A DNA stretch of 64,000 nucleotides from Flavobacterium sp. N1994 (GCF_025947145.1 NZ_CP109999.1:2604001-2668000), one strand, 5' to 3'. Counted from the stretch's first letter, positions 51,109-61,303 are shown. Notes: generated from the sequence alone by a model not told the origin. Program-made: numbers and translations.

Positions 51109-52221
51109 CTACTTCAAATCATTTAGGATTAATTTAGCAGTTTTTTCACTGGCACCAATACCTCCCAATTTGGATTCTAATTCGTCATATTTTTTCAATA
51201 ATATAGCCCTGTGATTGTTATCTAATAATTTTGTAAGCTCCTTTTTTAAATTTTTAGAATTGAATTTATCCTGAATCAATTCTGTAACTACTTCTTCATC
51301 CATAATCAGATTGACTAGAGAAATATATTTCAGGGTAATGATTCTTTTGGCAATTTGATAGGAAGCCCAACTCCCTTTATAACAAACCACTTCGGGCACT
51401 TTGAATAAGGCTGTTTCTAAAGTTGCTGTCCCTGAAGTAACTAATGCAGCAGAGGCAATACTTAATAAATCATAGGTTTTATTAGAAATGAACTTTACAT
51501 TTTTTGTAGTTAAAAATTGCTCGTAAAAATGAAAATCCTGACTCGGTGCACCAGCAATTACAAATTGATAATTAGGAAAATCAGCCACAATACTCAACAT
51601 CACTCCCAACATTTTTGAAATTTCTTGTTTTCTACTTCCAGGAAGTATAGCTATAATTGGTTTTTCATCTAAATTATTGGCTTTCCGAAAGGAAACTTCA
51701 TCGGTTTTTTCTCGATTATGAATGGCATCAATTAAGGGGTGTCCAACGAACTCCACTGGGAAATGATGCTTCACTTCAAAAAAATCTTTTTCAAATGGAA
51801 GTATAACAAACAGTTTATCAAAATCACGTTTAACTGCTTTAATCCGATTTTCTTTCCAGGCCCAAATTTGTGGTGCTATATAGTAATGTGTTTTAATTCC
51901 TTTTTGTTTTGCCCACTTCGCAATCCGCATATTGAAACCTGGATAATCAATAAAAATAATCACATCAGGATTAAAGTTTTCAATATCCGCTTTACAAATA
52001 TCAATGTTATTCAAAATGGTTTTCAAGTTTAGGACTACTTCAGCAAAACCCATGAATGCTAATTCACGATAGTGTTTAACTAAAGTGCCACCAACATTTT
52101 TCATCAAATCACCACCCCAAAATCGTATGTCCGCTGAAGCATCTTCTTTGTATAAAGCTTTCATCAAATTAGAGCCATGTAAATCGCCTGAAGCTTCTCC
52201 AGCAATAATGTAGTATCTCAT
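51109..52221 (-). CDS. lpxB: Lipid-A-disaccharide synthase
   Basis: 370 residues. The N-terminus AGEASGDLHGSNLM at 7-20 is the LpxB signature. YIAPQIWAWKENRIK near 120, GHPLIDA near 165, ILPGSRKQEI near 197 and TSGTATLETALFKVPEVVCYK near 265 follow the GT19 glycosyltransferase pattern. It joins UDP-diacylglucosamine to lipid X on the inner face of the inner membrane. Length is typical. surE lies 52 bases upstream in the same direction, a pairing I recall from other Bacteroidota. Confidence 0.96.
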   Translation of the reverse strand: MRYYIIAGEASGDLHGSNLMKALYKEDASADIRFWGGDLMKNVGGTLVKHYRELAFMGFAEVVLNLKTILNNIDICKADIENFNPDVIIFIDYPGFNMRIAKWAKQKGIKTHYYIAPQIWAWKENRIKAVKRDFDKLFVILPFEKDFFEVKHHFPVEFVGHPLIDAIHNREKTDEVSFRKANNLDEKPIIAILPGSRKQEISKMLGVMLSIVADFPNYQFVIAGAPSQDFHFYEQFLTTKNVKFISNKTYDLLSIASAALVTSGTATLETALFKVPEVVCYKGSWASYQIAKRIITLKYISLVNLIMDEEVVTELIQDKFNSKNLKKELTKLLDNNHRAILLKKYDELESKLGGIGASEKTAKLILNDLK

Positions 52222-52273
52222 TTTATAGTTGCATATTTATTATTTGAATAAAATGCAGTCGCTCTCGCTCGTG

Positions 52274-53044
52274 TCATAAATTCCAAGTGTTAAGTTGGGC
52301 AATCGTATGATGTGCCGTCAAATCAAACTGAACTGGAACAATAGAAACATAGCCATTAGCTAAAGCCCATTCATCAGTATCTTCTCCTTTATCTTGATTA
52401 ACAAATTCTCCCGACAACCAATAGTAGTCTTTGCCGTAAGGTGTTTGTCTTTTGTCAAATTTTTCCATCCAAATCGCTTTCGCTTGACGGCAAATTTTAA
52501 TGCCTTTAATTTCTTCTTCTTTTAGTTTTGGAAAATTAACGTTTAAAACGGTTCCTTCGGTTAGTTTTTTTGCTAAAACTTCTAATGCAATTTTTTTGAT
52601 AAATGGCTTTATCTGTTCAAAATCTGCATTCCATCCATAGTCTAATAAGGAAAAACCAATAGCAGGAATTCCTTCAATTCCAGCTTCAACAGCCGCACTC
52701 ATAGTTCCAGAATAAATTACATTAATCGATGAATTGGAACCATGATTAACACCTGAAACACACAAGTCAGGTTTCTTTTTTAAAATTTCATTTACGGCTA
52801 ACTTCACACAATCTACAGGAGTTCCTGAGCAACTGTATTCCGCAATGATTGCGTTTTCTGGTGATATCTTATTCAAAAACAAAGTGCTATTGATAGTTAT
52901 AGCATGTCCCATGGCGCTTTGCGGACTATCAGGAGCCACTACAATCACTTCGCCAATTTCGGCCATGACCGAAATCAAAGCACGAATTCCAGGAGCATTA
53001 ATACCATCATCATTGGTAACTAAAATAGTGGGCTTGTGTGGCAT
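52274..53044 (-). CDS. surE: 5'/3'-nucleotidase SurE
   Basis: 256 residues. The N-terminal metal site is LVTNDDGINAPGI at 8-20. APDSPQSAMGHAIT near 37-50, CSGTPVDCVKLAVN near 72-85 and SGVNHGSNSSINVIYSGTMSAAVEAG near 97-122 complete the SurE fold. It hydrolyses nucleoside monophosphates in the cytoplasm and is linked to stationary-phase survival in E. coli. It is divergent from the tail-specific protease gene and lies upstream of lpxB. Confidence 0.96.
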   Translation of the reverse strand: MPHKPTILVTNDDGINAPGIRALISVMAEIGEVIVVAPDSPQSAMGHAITINSTLFLNKISPENAIIAEYSCSGTPVDCVKLAVNEILKKKPDLCVSGVNHGSNSSINVIYSGTMSAAVEAGIEGIPAIGFSLLDYGWNADFEQIKPFIKKIALEVLAKKLTEGTVLNVNFPKLKEEEIKGIKICRQAKAIWMEKFDKRQTPYGKDYYWLSGEFVNQDKGEDTDEWALANGYVSIVPVQFDLTAHHTIAQLNTWNL

Positions 53045-53133
53045 AAGATTATTTGAAATTAGTGTAGTTTTTAAAGCTAAATTTAGGATTGTAAAATTAA
53101 CTAATTTTAAGGTTTTATACTGCTACATTTTTA

Positions 53134-53141
53134 TAACTTTG
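53134..53141 (+). promoter_or_regulatory. Possible -7 box of the tail-specific protease gene
   Basis: TAACTTTG matches TAnnTTTG, 105 bases before the protease ATG in the surE/protease divergent gap. It implies a leader of about 100 bases. A closer promoter cannot be excluded. Confidence 0.35.
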
Positions 53142-53246
53142 AGCCATTCTGCGCTCTAAAGCAATGAACATAACGATTTTTAACAAAAATTTATCTCAAC
53201 AGAAAACTCTTGACCTAGTTTTTTGTTTACTTTAGACCAATAATTA

Positions 53247-55517
53247 ATGAATAAAATATTTCAATTTATGAAAAGGAACTATAAAATACTTGTGTTAGTT
53301 ACGGTATTAGCATTAGCATTATGGAGTTTTATTCCAAAAGAAAAGCAATCTGACCCTGAAAAAGATAAAATGTTAATTGAACTATTAACTTTTGTTATTG
53401 AAAAAGGGCATTACAATCCTGCAAAAATTGATGACACCTTTTCAAAAGGGGTATACAAAGATTATTTAAACGCATTAGATCCTTCAAAACGTTTCTTTTT
53501 ACAATCGGATATTGATGAATTTGCCAAATATGAAACCCAAATCGACGACGAAATCATAAACAAAGATTTAACGTTTTTCGATTTAACGTATTCTCGTCTT
53601 ATGAAAAGAATGGACGAGACCAAAGAGTACTATAAATGGGCACTTGAAAAACCATTTGATTACAAAAAAATGGAATCAATCAATACCGATTATGAGAAGT
53701 TGCCTTTTGCCAAAAGCGTTAATGATTTAAAAGAAAGATGGCGTTTACAAGTTAAACTTTCTACTTTATCTTCTTTGGTAGAAAAACAAAAATTAGAAGA
53801 AGATTTAATTAAAGACAAAAACAAAACTACTGAAGAAAAACTGAAAGAATTTAGAGAAAATCAAGGTGAGAATCTTACCCCAGAAGCAGAGAAAAAATTT
53901 CTTTCTGACTTAGAAAAAAAGAAAAATCAAGCGCCAAAAACTTTTGAACAATTAGAAAAAGAAACTAGAGAAAGTACGCTTAACTCTTTGAATGATAACT
54001 TTAGTTTTATCAAAGATTTAGACAGAGAAGATTGGTTTTCCATTTATGTGAATGCAATTGCCTCTCGTTTTGACCCACATACCTCTTATTTCGGACCTAG
54101 CGAAAAAGAGAAATTTGATGTAAGTATGAGCGGTAAATTAGAAGGAATAGGTGCTCGTTTACAAAAGAAAAATGATTTTACAGAAATTACAGAGTTGATT
54201 TCCGGTGGTCCAGCATGGAGAGGGAAACAATTAGAGTCAGGTGACATTGTTCTAAAAGTAGCTCAGGCTGATGGAGAGCCTGTTGATGTTGTTGGAATGC
54301 GTTTAGACGATGTAGTGAAAAAAATAAAAGGACCAAAAGGGACTCAAGTTCGTTTGACTGTAAAGAAAACAGATGGAACAATTAAAGTGATTTCTATTAT
54401 CAGAGATGAGGTTGAAATTGAAGAAACATATGTTAAGTCTAGTGTAGTAGAGAAAGATGGTTTCAAATACGGAATCATTTATTTACCAAAATTCTATATT
54501 GATTTTGAAGATCAAAATAGTCGTGATGCTGGGAAAGATGTGGCAATAGAAGTTGAACGATTGAAAGAAGAGGGAGTGCAAGGAATTGTAATGGATGTTA
54601 GAGATAATGGTGGTGGTTCATTAAAAACAGTGGTTGACATTGCTGGTTTATTCATTGATCAAGGACCGATTGTTCAAATAAAATCGGCAGCAGGAAAAAA
54701 AGAAGTGCTTTATGATAGAGATGCTAAAGTGCAATGGGACGGACCACTTGTAGTAATGATTAATGAATTTTCAGCGTCAGCTTCTGAGATCTTAGCAGCT
54801 GCAATTCAAGATTACAAACGTGGCGTTATCATTGGAAGCAAACAATCATATGGTAAAGGAACAGTACAAAATGTAATCGATTTAAATCAGTTTGTTCGTG
54901 GAAGTACCTACGGAGATTTGGGAGCTTTGAAAACAACTACGCAAAAATTCTACAGAATCAACGGTGGATCTACACAGTTAGAAGGAGTAAAAAGCGATGT
55001 TGCTATTCCAGACCGATATGCCTATCTTAAAATGGGAGAAAAAGACATTGACAACGCCATGCCATGGGACAAAATTGATGCAGCAGATTATAAAGTTTGG
55101 GATAAACAAAACAACTTTGATTTAGCTATTTCAAAAAGCAAAGAGAGAATGAGTAACAACGCTCAGCTAAACTTAATCGATGACAATGCTAAATGGTTAG
55201 ATGAAAGAAATAAAGAAAACATCTATAGTCTAAACATAGATAAGTTCAAAGCAGAGCAAAAAGCTTTGGATGAAAAAAATAAAAAATACAAACCTATTGT
55301 TGACTATAAAAATGCTTTTCAATTCAACTCACTTCCTTATGAAGTGGCTCAAATGAAAGCTGATCCTGTGCTTAAAGAGAAAAGAGAAAGATGGCACGAA
55401 AGTCTATCAAAAGACATTTATATAGAAGAAGCGATTCATATCTTAAATGACTTGCAATCGGAAAATAATAAAGGATTAACCACAAAGGTTAAAAAGGAAA
55501 AAATGGTAAAGTCCTAA
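53247..55517 (+). CDS. Tail-specific C-terminal processing protease (S41, Prc-like)
   Basis: 756 residues. An N-terminal membrane anchor or signal (about 9-27), a helical N-domain (LDPSKRFFLQSDIDEF near 75), a PDZ domain at about 275-355 (GIGARLQKKND, GGPAWRGKQLESGDIVLKV), and an S41 peptidase core with MDVRDNGGGSLKTVVDIAGLF near 450, the nucleophile Ser in NEFSASASEILAAAI near 510, and the Lys in SYGKGTVQ near 540. The C-terminal 180 residues are a helical DUF3340-type region. It trims or degrades periplasmic proteins from their C-termini. Length matches the long Prc subgroup. It is followed by a terminator. Confidence 0.95.
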   Translation: MNKIFQFMKRNYKILVLVTVLALALWSFIPKEKQSDPEKDKMLIELLTFVIEKGHYNPAKIDDTFSKGVYKDYLNALDPSKRFFLQSDIDEFAKYETQIDDEIINKDLTFFDLTYSRLMKRMDETKEYYKWALEKPFDYKKMESINTDYEKLPFAKSVNDLKERWRLQVKLSTLSSLVEKQKLEEDLIKDKNKTTEEKLKEFRENQGENLTPEAEKKFLSDLEKKKNQAPKTFEQLEKETRESTLNSLNDNFSFIKDLDREDWFSIYVNAIASRFDPHTSYFGPSEKEKFDVSMSGKLEGIGARLQKKNDFTEITELISGGPAWRGKQLESGDIVLKVAQADGEPVDVVGMRLDDVVKKIKGPKGTQVRLTVKKTDGTIKVISIIRDEVEIEETYVKSSVVEKDGFKYGIIYLPKFYIDFEDQNSRDAGKDVAIEVERLKEEGVQGIVMDVRDNGGGSLKTVVDIAGLFIDQGPIVQIKSAAGKKEVLYDRDAKVQWDGPLVVMINEFSASASEILAAAIQDYKRGVIIGSKQSYGKGTVQNVIDLNQFVRGSTYGDLGALKTTTQKFYRINGGSTQLEGVKSDVAIPDRYAYLKMGEKDIDNAMPWDKIDAADYKVWDKQNNFDLAISKSKERMSNNAQLNLIDDNAKWLDERNKENIYSLNIDKFKAEQKALDEKNKKYKPIVDYKNAFQFNSLPYEVAQMKADPVLKEKRERWHESLSKDIYIEEAIHILNDLQSENNKGLTTKVKKEKMVKS

Positions 55518-55536
55518 TCTAAATAGTAAAATGCAT

Positions 55537-55564
55537 AACCCACCTTTTGGTGGGTTTTTTTTAT
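55537..55564 (+). terminator. Terminator of the tail-specific protease gene
   Basis: AACCCACC (55537-55544) and GGTGGGTT (55549-55556) form a perfect 8-bp stem with a TTTT loop and a run of T, 20 bases after the stop. Confidence 0.88.
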
Positions 55565-55618
55565 GCTAAATATTTTCAAAATTCAGATGAATCAATTAAT
55601 CACATGGTAAAATAGTCA

Positions 55619-56878
55619 TTACCACTCATTAACTTTATTGGCATCCATTTTTAGAAAGATGAACAATAAGATGGTAAAACCCCATAAACCAGAACCTCCA
55701 TAAGAGAAAAAGGGAAGAGGTACACCAATGGTTGGAAAGACTCCAGAAACCATAGCAATATTGACAAAGAAATGAATAAAAAGAATACTCGCCACACAAT
55801 AACCATAGACTCGACTGAACTTAGTCTTCTGCCTTTCTGCCAAGTAGATAATCCGCATAATTAAACAAACAAATAGAGCGATAACAAAAAGAGAACCTAA
55901 AAATCCCCATTCTTCACCTACAGTTGTGAAAATATAATCGGTATGTTGCTCCGGTACAAATCCGCCTTTTGTTTGTGTTCCTTCAAGATATCCTTTTCCA
56001 AACCACCCGCCAGAACCTATAGCAATTTCAGATTGATTTGTGTTGTATCCTATGCCTTTCATATCTACTTCTTTTCCGAGGAGAATATTAAATCGATCAC
56101 GATGGTGTTGTTTAAAAACATTCACAAAAACATAATCTACAGAAAAAACAAAACCACCAATCATTACGAATATAATACTACTCAGAATCCAGTTTCTATT
56201 GATGATTCGACTTCTATAATAAATGAATAGTATAACTAATAAAGCAATTCCAGTTAGGATTAGAGGTTTTATAATTAACGCCAATACAAATAAAACTAAG
56301 GCAATAAATCCCGTCCAAACATACCATGAGGGTAATCCTTCACGATACAAAACCAATATGAATATACTGAAGATTAAGGCACTTCCTGGGTCGTGAGGAA
56401 CTATTAATAATATGGGTAAAAAAAGGATTCCTAGTGCTTGAATTTGCCTATTCATGTCTTTAAGATTGACTTGAACATCGCTTAAATATTTGGCCAAAGC
56501 CAAACCTGTAGCGGCTTTAACAAACTCTGACGGTTGAATACCAAATGAGCCAAAAGAATACCAATTGGCTTGTCCTTTAATAGTTTTTCCAAACACAAAT
56601 AATCCCGCTAAGGAAAGTAATCCTATAACATAAATAACACTAGAAAATTTTTCATAAAATTTTCCTTCAACAGACATCACAATGAATATCAGGGGAATGG
56701 TGAGTATGATAAACATAAACTGTTTGCCATAAATTTGAGTAAAATCAAAAATCGAAGTTTCCCCCGCGATAGAAGATAATGAGGAAGAATAAATGTTGAG
56801 CCAACCCATTATTACCAGAGTAATATAGATGCCGACGCTAATCCAGTCTAGATTATTGGTTACACTTTGATTTTTCAT
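55619..56878 (-). CDS. rodA: Rod-shape peptidoglycan polymerase RodA
   Basis: 419 residues with about ten membrane segments. SEDS-family motifs: FGSFGIQPSEFVKAATGLALAKYLS near 110, VPHDPGSALIFSIFILVLYREG near 158, GFVPEQHTDYIFTTVGEEWGFLGS near 305, and GVPLPFFSYGGSGLWGF near 382. RodA polymerises glycan strands for lateral wall growth with PBP2. It ends the mreBCD-mrdA-rodA cluster and starts 12 bases after mrdA. The extended middle region is common in Bacteroidota RodA. Confidence 0.95.
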   Translation of the reverse strand: MKNQSVTNNLDWISVGIYITLVIMGWLNIYSSSLSSIAGETSIFDFTQIYGKQFMFIILTIPLIFIVMSVEGKFYEKFSSVIYVIGLLSLAGLFVFGKTIKGQANWYSFGSFGIQPSEFVKAATGLALAKYLSDVQVNLKDMNRQIQALGILFLPILLIVPHDPGSALIFSIFILVLYREGLPSWYVWTGFIALVLFVLALIIKPLILTGIALLVILFIYYRSRIINRNWILSSIIFVMIGGFVFSVDYVFVNVFKQHHRDRFNILLGKEVDMKGIGYNTNQSEIAIGSGGWFGKGYLEGTQTKGGFVPEQHTDYIFTTVGEEWGFLGSLFVIALFVCLIMRIIYLAERQKTKFSRVYGYCVASILFIHFFVNIAMVSGVFPTIGVPLPFFSYGGSGLWGFTILLFIFLKMDANKVNEW

Positions 56879-56890
56879 ATTCTTTTGAAA

Positions 56891-58825
56891 TTAATTGTCT
56901 GGTGTTTCAGGTACTTTAATTTCGGTTTTTACGGTACTTGGTTTAATAGGAGTATCTACTTTTGATTTGATCAAGGTATCAACAATTGGTTTTGCATAAT
57001 ATTTATTGTATTCCCCTTGGAGACTTCCTTCTAACATCCTTTTTTCTAAATCAGTTCGAGTAATTTTCCTTTTAATGAATTTTTCAATCATCAAACTAGT
57101 AATAGGCCCAGCCCAACGAGCTCCCCAATATCCATTCTCAACAAAAACAGCAATAGCAATTTTAGGATTGTCTTTTGGGGCAAAAGCTACGAAAATAGAG
57201 TGATCCTGAAGCTTAACTCTCTTTCCATTAATCTTTGCAAAATTTTCTGCGGTTCCTGTTTTTCCGCAAATGTCAATTCCTTCTACATTCAATCCGTGTG
57301 CGGTTCCAAAATTATACACATCAAACAATCCACTAATCATTGGTTCAAAATATTTTTTATCAATGGTCGTTACGTGCTTTGTTGTAAAGTGCTTGTCTAT
57401 TGGAGTCCCTTTAATTTTTTTAATGATATGTGGAGTGTAATAATATCCTCGATTAGCAACAGTAGCAATCATATTCGCCAATTGGATTGGTGTCATCAAA
57501 ACCTCTCCTTGACCAATGGCATTGGAAACAATAGTTTTACTTGACCAACCCCAGCCTGGATACATTTTTTTATAGGTTTTTGAAGTTGGAAGACTTCCTT
57601 TTCTTCCCGTAGGTAAATCATAACCCATAAATTGTCCTAAACCAAAACTTTTTAAGTGATTACTCCAAACATCTACTCCTTTAGGAGGATTGTTGAATTT
57701 ATCTATGGTTTTCATGTAAGAGCTCGAGAAAAAGGTATTGCAAGACTCATAAATCCCTCTGTGAAGTTGCATCGCTCCGCCATGACAGTGACATTTCATA
57801 AAACGTCCAGGGGCATAACTAAAACCATGATTACAATAAAAGGTAGTGTTTTCATCAATCGCACCTTCTTGAAGTGCTACTAAACCTGTCAAGATTTTAA
57901 ATGGTGAGCCAGGGGTATATTCTGCTAATAAACCTCTGTCATATAAAGGTTTTGCGATAGAATCGTGGTACAACATCGTGTAATTTTTTGAACGTTGTCT
58001 ACCAACAAGAATTGCTGGATCATACGATGGAGCGGTAACTAACGCTAAAATCTCTCCCGTTTTTGGTTCAATGGCAACAATTCCGCCTCGTTTGTTAACC
58101 ATTAATTCCTCTCCATATTTTTGAAGCTCAGCATCAATAGATAAGTTAATGTCTTTTCCTTGAACAGCGATGGTGTCAAATTTCCCTTCTTTGTAGGAAC
58201 CAATCTCTCGATTGTATTTGTCCTTTTGAATGTATTTTACCCCTTTTACTCCGCGTAGAAAATCTTCATAACTTTCTTCTACTCCTTGACGACCAATCAA
58301 ATCACCACTGTTGTAGTATTTATTTTTCTCAATAATTTTATCATTTACCTGAGTGATAAACCCAAAGACGTTTGCACCATAAGCTACTTGATAATCTCTT
58401 AAAGCACGTTTCTGAATATAAAAGCCATTAAATTTTCTTTGTATTTCTTGAAACGCTGCATATTCCTTTTTGTTAAGTTGTCCCAAAAAAACAGAAGGTA
58501 GTCTAGGACTATAAACTTTAGCTTTAGCAATTTTTATCAAGAATTCTTCTTTGGTAATTTTTAATAAAGAACAAAACTCGGTCGTATCCAAATCTTTGAC
58601 ATCTTTTGGAATAACCATAATATCATATGATGGTTGATTGGCTACTAAAAGCTTGCCATTTCTATCGTAAATATAACCTCTTTCAGGATAATCATATTTT
58701 ATTTTAATAGCATTATTATCTGATTTTAATTTCAAGGAATCATCAATAACCTGCAAATAGAAAAGTCGTAATATTAGCAAAATTGCTCCAGTGAAGATGA
58801 TTGTGGGCAACAAAACTTTTCTCAT
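56891..58825 (-). CDS. mrdA: Penicillin-binding protein 2 (elongasome transpeptidase)
   Basis: 644 residues with one N-terminal membrane helix (about 6-22) and a PBP dimerisation domain (DYPERGYIYDRNGKLLVANQ near 45, QVAYGANVFGFITQVND near 148). Transpeptidase motifs are TPGSPFKILTG (SxxK with catalytic Ser, near 305), SNAIGQGE (SxN, near 430) and CGKTGTAENFAK (KTG, near 518). It crosslinks peptidoglycan during elongation. The start overlaps the mreD stop by four bases. The C-terminal tail is rich in Lys, Thr and Pro and probably disordered. Confidence 0.95.
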   Translation of the reverse strand: MRKVLLPTIIFTGAILLILRLFYLQVIDDSLKLKSDNNAIKIKYDYPERGYIYDRNGKLLVANQPSYDIMVIPKDVKDLDTTEFCSLLKITKEEFLIKIAKAKVYSPRLPSVFLGQLNKKEYAAFQEIQRKFNGFYIQKRALRDYQVAYGANVFGFITQVNDKIIEKNKYYNSGDLIGRQGVEESYEDFLRGVKGVKYIQKDKYNREIGSYKEGKFDTIAVQGKDINLSIDAELQKYGEELMVNKRGGIVAIEPKTGEILALVTAPSYDPAILVGRQRSKNYTMLYHDSIAKPLYDRGLLAEYTPGSPFKILTGLVALQEGAIDENTTFYCNHGFSYAPGRFMKCHCHGGAMQLHRGIYESCNTFFSSSYMKTIDKFNNPPKGVDVWSNHLKSFGLGQFMGYDLPTGRKGSLPTSKTYKKMYPGWGWSSKTIVSNAIGQGEVLMTPIQLANMIATVANRGYYYTPHIIKKIKGTPIDKHFTTKHVTTIDKKYFEPMISGLFDVYNFGTAHGLNVEGIDICGKTGTAENFAKINGKRVKLQDHSIFVAFAPKDNPKIAIAVFVENGYWGARWAGPITSLMIEKFIKRKITRTDLEKRMLEGSLQGEYNKYYAKPIVDTLIKSKVDTPIKPSTVKTEIKVPETPDN

Positions 58826-59328
58826 CGTCTGCTAGGCTTAATGATGTAGATAATAATAATGCAAGTGAGTATTGTGAAAAGAGTGCTTAATAGAGTTCGC
58901 ACTAAAATATCCCAAAGGAAACTAATTTTAAATACTTCGAGTACAAATAACACAAAGTGGTGAATTACCACAGCAATTAGTATGAATGAGAAGCGCTCTG
59001 GGGTTAGTACATCGTTGAGTTTTACGGTTTGGTATTCATAACTTAAACCAAATGAAAATTTAAAAATGGCAGGTCTATAATACGCAAGAACTAAACAAGC
59101 AGCCGCATGGACACCACCTGAATTCCAAAACATATCCATTAATAATCCTAAGAAGAAACTGGAAACTAATAAACCTGTTTTATTTCCATTAACTGGATAT
59201 AAAATGATAAATAGGATATAAGGGAACGGATTGATAAATCCAAAAAGATCAATTCTGTTGAATATCAAAACTTGTGCGGCTAACAACAAGATGAAACGGG
59301 CTATATTTGCTAACAACGCACTATTCAT
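58822..59328 (-). CDS. mreD: Rod-shape determining protein MreD
   Basis: 168 residues with about five or six hydrophobic segments, typical MreD size. NRIDLFGFINPFPYILFIILYPV at about 24-46 and LGLLMDMFWNSGGVHAAACLVLAYYRP near 61-87 match the Bacteroidota MreD pattern. It is an integral inner-membrane part of the elongasome. It overlaps mreC by eight bases and mrdA by four, consistent with tight cotranslation. Confidence 0.92.
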   Translation of the reverse strand: MNSALLANIARFILLLAAQVLIFNRIDLFGFINPFPYILFIILYPVNGNKTGLLVSSFFLGLLMDMFWNSGGVHAAACLVLAYYRPAIFKFSFGLSYEYQTVKLNDVLTPERFSFILIAVVIHHFVLFVLEVFKISFLWDILVRTLLSTLFTILTCIIIIYIIKPSRR

Positions 59329-60148
59329 CTTTTTTGTTTTGGTTTTCTAAGTTTGATATCTCATCAGCATCTTTGTTTTTAATAACATAAACGTGACCTA
59401 AGTTAGTCATGTCATTAAATAGTTTGATGTCCAAAGTATAGTAGTTAGTCTCGTTATCAATATATACTTTGTCAATGGTTCCAATGCCAATATTTTCCGG
59501 GAATACTATTGATTGCCCACCAGTTACGATGGTATCTCCTTTACGAACTCCTGCTAATCTTGGTACATCAATCAACTGAACGAATCCGGTGCTTTTTCCG
59601 TTCCAAACAAGGGAACCAAAATGATTTGATTTTTTAATCTTAGCATTAATTTTCGAATTCACATTCAAAACACTGATGATGGTGGCGTAATTTTTAGAAG
59701 TTTTATCTATAATACCAACAATTCCAGCACTATTAATTACCCCCATGTTCGGTTTAATACCTGATGCTGCACCATTGTTAATAGTAATAAAGTTTTCCTG
59801 AATGCTATAAGAGTTGTGAATTACTTTAGAAACAATGATATCCGTTTTCTTCACTCCTCTGATAGTATCAATTTGAGGTAATTTAGTAGTGTCTTTTTGA
59901 TTGAATAAAAGCGTTTTTAAACGAGCATTTTCCAATGCTAATTCTTCGTTTTGTTTTCTCAAACCGAAATATTCGTCAATGTTATTTATCTTTTCATAAA
60001 TGCCACCAGTAAAGAAATTGGCAGAACTGATAATTTTACTTTTGTGATAAGAATGAGATTGAATTGTCAATGAAAAGGATAATACCAAAAGCAGCAAAAA
60101 CAGTAAGCGATTACTGTTTTTTAGTATAAAATTAAAAATTTGCTGCAT
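59321..60148 (-). CDS. mreC: Rod-shape determining protein MreC
   Basis: 275 residues with one N-terminal membrane helix (about 13-30), a coiled coil (NEELALENARLKTLLFNQKD near 63-82), and two beta-barrel domains (ITINNGAASGIKPNMGVINSAGIVGI, SLVWNGKSTGFVQLIDVPR, KGDTIVTGG). It sits in the periplasm and activates PBP2-RodA. It follows mreB by 72 bases and overlaps mreD. Acidic C-terminal tail. Confidence 0.94.
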   Translation of the reverse strand: MQQIFNFILKNSNRLLFLLLLVLSFSLTIQSHSYHKSKIISSANFFTGGIYEKINNIDEYFGLRKQNEELALENARLKTLLFNQKDTTKLPQIDTIRGVKKTDIIVSKVIHNSYSIQENFITINNGAASGIKPNMGVINSAGIVGIIDKTSKNYATIISVLNVNSKINAKIKKSNHFGSLVWNGKSTGFVQLIDVPRLAGVRKGDTIVTGGQSIVFPENIGIGTIDKVYIDNETNYYTLDIKLFNDMTNLGHVYVIKNKDADEISNLENQNKKDE

Positions 60149-60220
60149 TTTTAAACTGTATAATGTTTGTTATAAATATCCTTCGAAATAAAGATAAAAA
60201 ATAATTAGTCTCAGACTTAA

Positions 60221-61249
60221 TTATTTAATTAAAATACTTCTGAATTTTGGTATATTTTTAAGTGCCATTCCAGTTCCTCGAACAACAGCTCTTAAGGGAT
60301 CTTCGGCGATATAAACTGGTAAATCTGTTTTTTGAGAGATACGTTTGTCTAATCCTCTCAACATCGAACCTCCACCTGCAAGGTAGATTCCGGTGTTGTA
60401 AATATCAGCAGCTAATTCTGGTGGCGTTTGTGATAACGTTTCCATGATAGCATCTTCAATACGTTGGATGGATTTGTCTAAAGCTTTTGCAATTTCTCTA
60501 TAGGATACTTCCACTTGTTTTGGTTTTCCAGTCAATAAATCTCGACCTTGTACTGACATATCATCTGGTGGAGTTTCTAAATCATCTGTAGCTGCTCCAA
60601 TGGTAATTTTGATTTTCTCAGCAGTACTTTCTCCAACAAATAAATTGTGTTGTGTTCTCATGTAATACACGATATCATTGGTGAAAACATCACCAGCAAT
60701 TTTAACCGATTTATCACATACGATTCCGCCTAAAGCAATAACCGCAATTTCTGTAGTTCCTCCTCCGATATCCACAATCATGTTTCCTTTTGGTTGCATA
60801 ATGTCGATACCAATACCAATTGCCGCAGCCATTGGCTCGTGAATTAAGTATACTTCTTTTCCGTTTACACGTTCACAACTTTCTTTTACCGCACGCATCT
60901 CTACTTCAGTAATTCCAGAAGGAATACAAACCACCATTCGAAGTGCTGGTGTAAACATTTTTTTCTTTAACGCTGGAATGCTTTTGATGAACATCGAAAT
61001 CATTTTTTCTGATGCATCAAAATCGGCAATAACCCCATCTTTCAAAGGACGTATGGTTTTTATGTTTTCATGGGTTTTTCCCTGCATCATGTTGGCTTCT
61101 TTTCCAACAGCGATAATTTTTCCCGATATTCGGTCTCTAGCAACAATTGATGGGCTATCAATTACAACCTTATCGTTGTGTATTATCAGAGTGTTTGCGG
61201 TACCAAGGTCAATAGCGATGTCCTCAGTCATGAAATCAAAAAATCCCAT
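60221..61249 (-). CDS. mreB: Actin-like cell-shape protein MreB
   Basis: 342 residues. Actin-fold phosphate loops are IDLGTANTLIIHNDK near 13-27 and MIVDIGGGTTEIAVIALGG near 158-176, and the adenosine motif is GIYLAGGGSMLRGLDKRIS near 288-306. HEPMAAAIGIGID near 137-149 is also typical. It polymerises into membrane filaments that organise wall elongation. First gene of the mreBCD-mrdA-rodA cluster, with its own promoter box 40 bases upstream. Confidence 0.97.
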   Translation of the reverse strand: MGFFDFMTEDIAIDLGTANTLIIHNDKVVIDSPSIVARDRISGKIIAVGKEANMMQGKTHENIKTIRPLKDGVIADFDASEKMISMFIKSIPALKKKMFTPALRMVVCIPSGITEVEMRAVKESCERVNGKEVYLIHEPMAAAIGIGIDIMQPKGNMIVDIGGGTTEIAVIALGGIVCDKSVKIAGDVFTNDIVYYMRTQHNLFVGESTAEKIKITIGAATDDLETPPDDMSVQGRDLLTGKPKQVEVSYREIAKALDKSIQRIEDAIMETLSQTPPELAADIYNTGIYLAGGGSMLRGLDKRISQKTDLPVYIAEDPLRAVVRGTGMALKNIPKFRSILIK

Positions 61250-61289
61250 AGGTTTATTTAGGGTTTAACGTTTATAAAATTTTAACGCA

Positions 61290-61297
61290 CAAAGTTA
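61290..61297 (-). promoter_or_regulatory. Putative -7 box of the mreB operon
   Basis: Minus-strand TAACTTTG matches TAnnTTTG, in the 54-base gap between purH and mreB and 40 bases before the mreB ATG. The -33 region would lie inside the end of purH, and no TTG is seen there. Confidence 0.45.
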
Positions 61298-61303
61298 AAC
61301 AAA

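Noticed and set aside
53164..53235. A 23-codon leader peptide upstream of the tail-specific protease
   Set aside because: An ATG-to-TAG frame exists, but composition and context give no sign of translation or attenuation.
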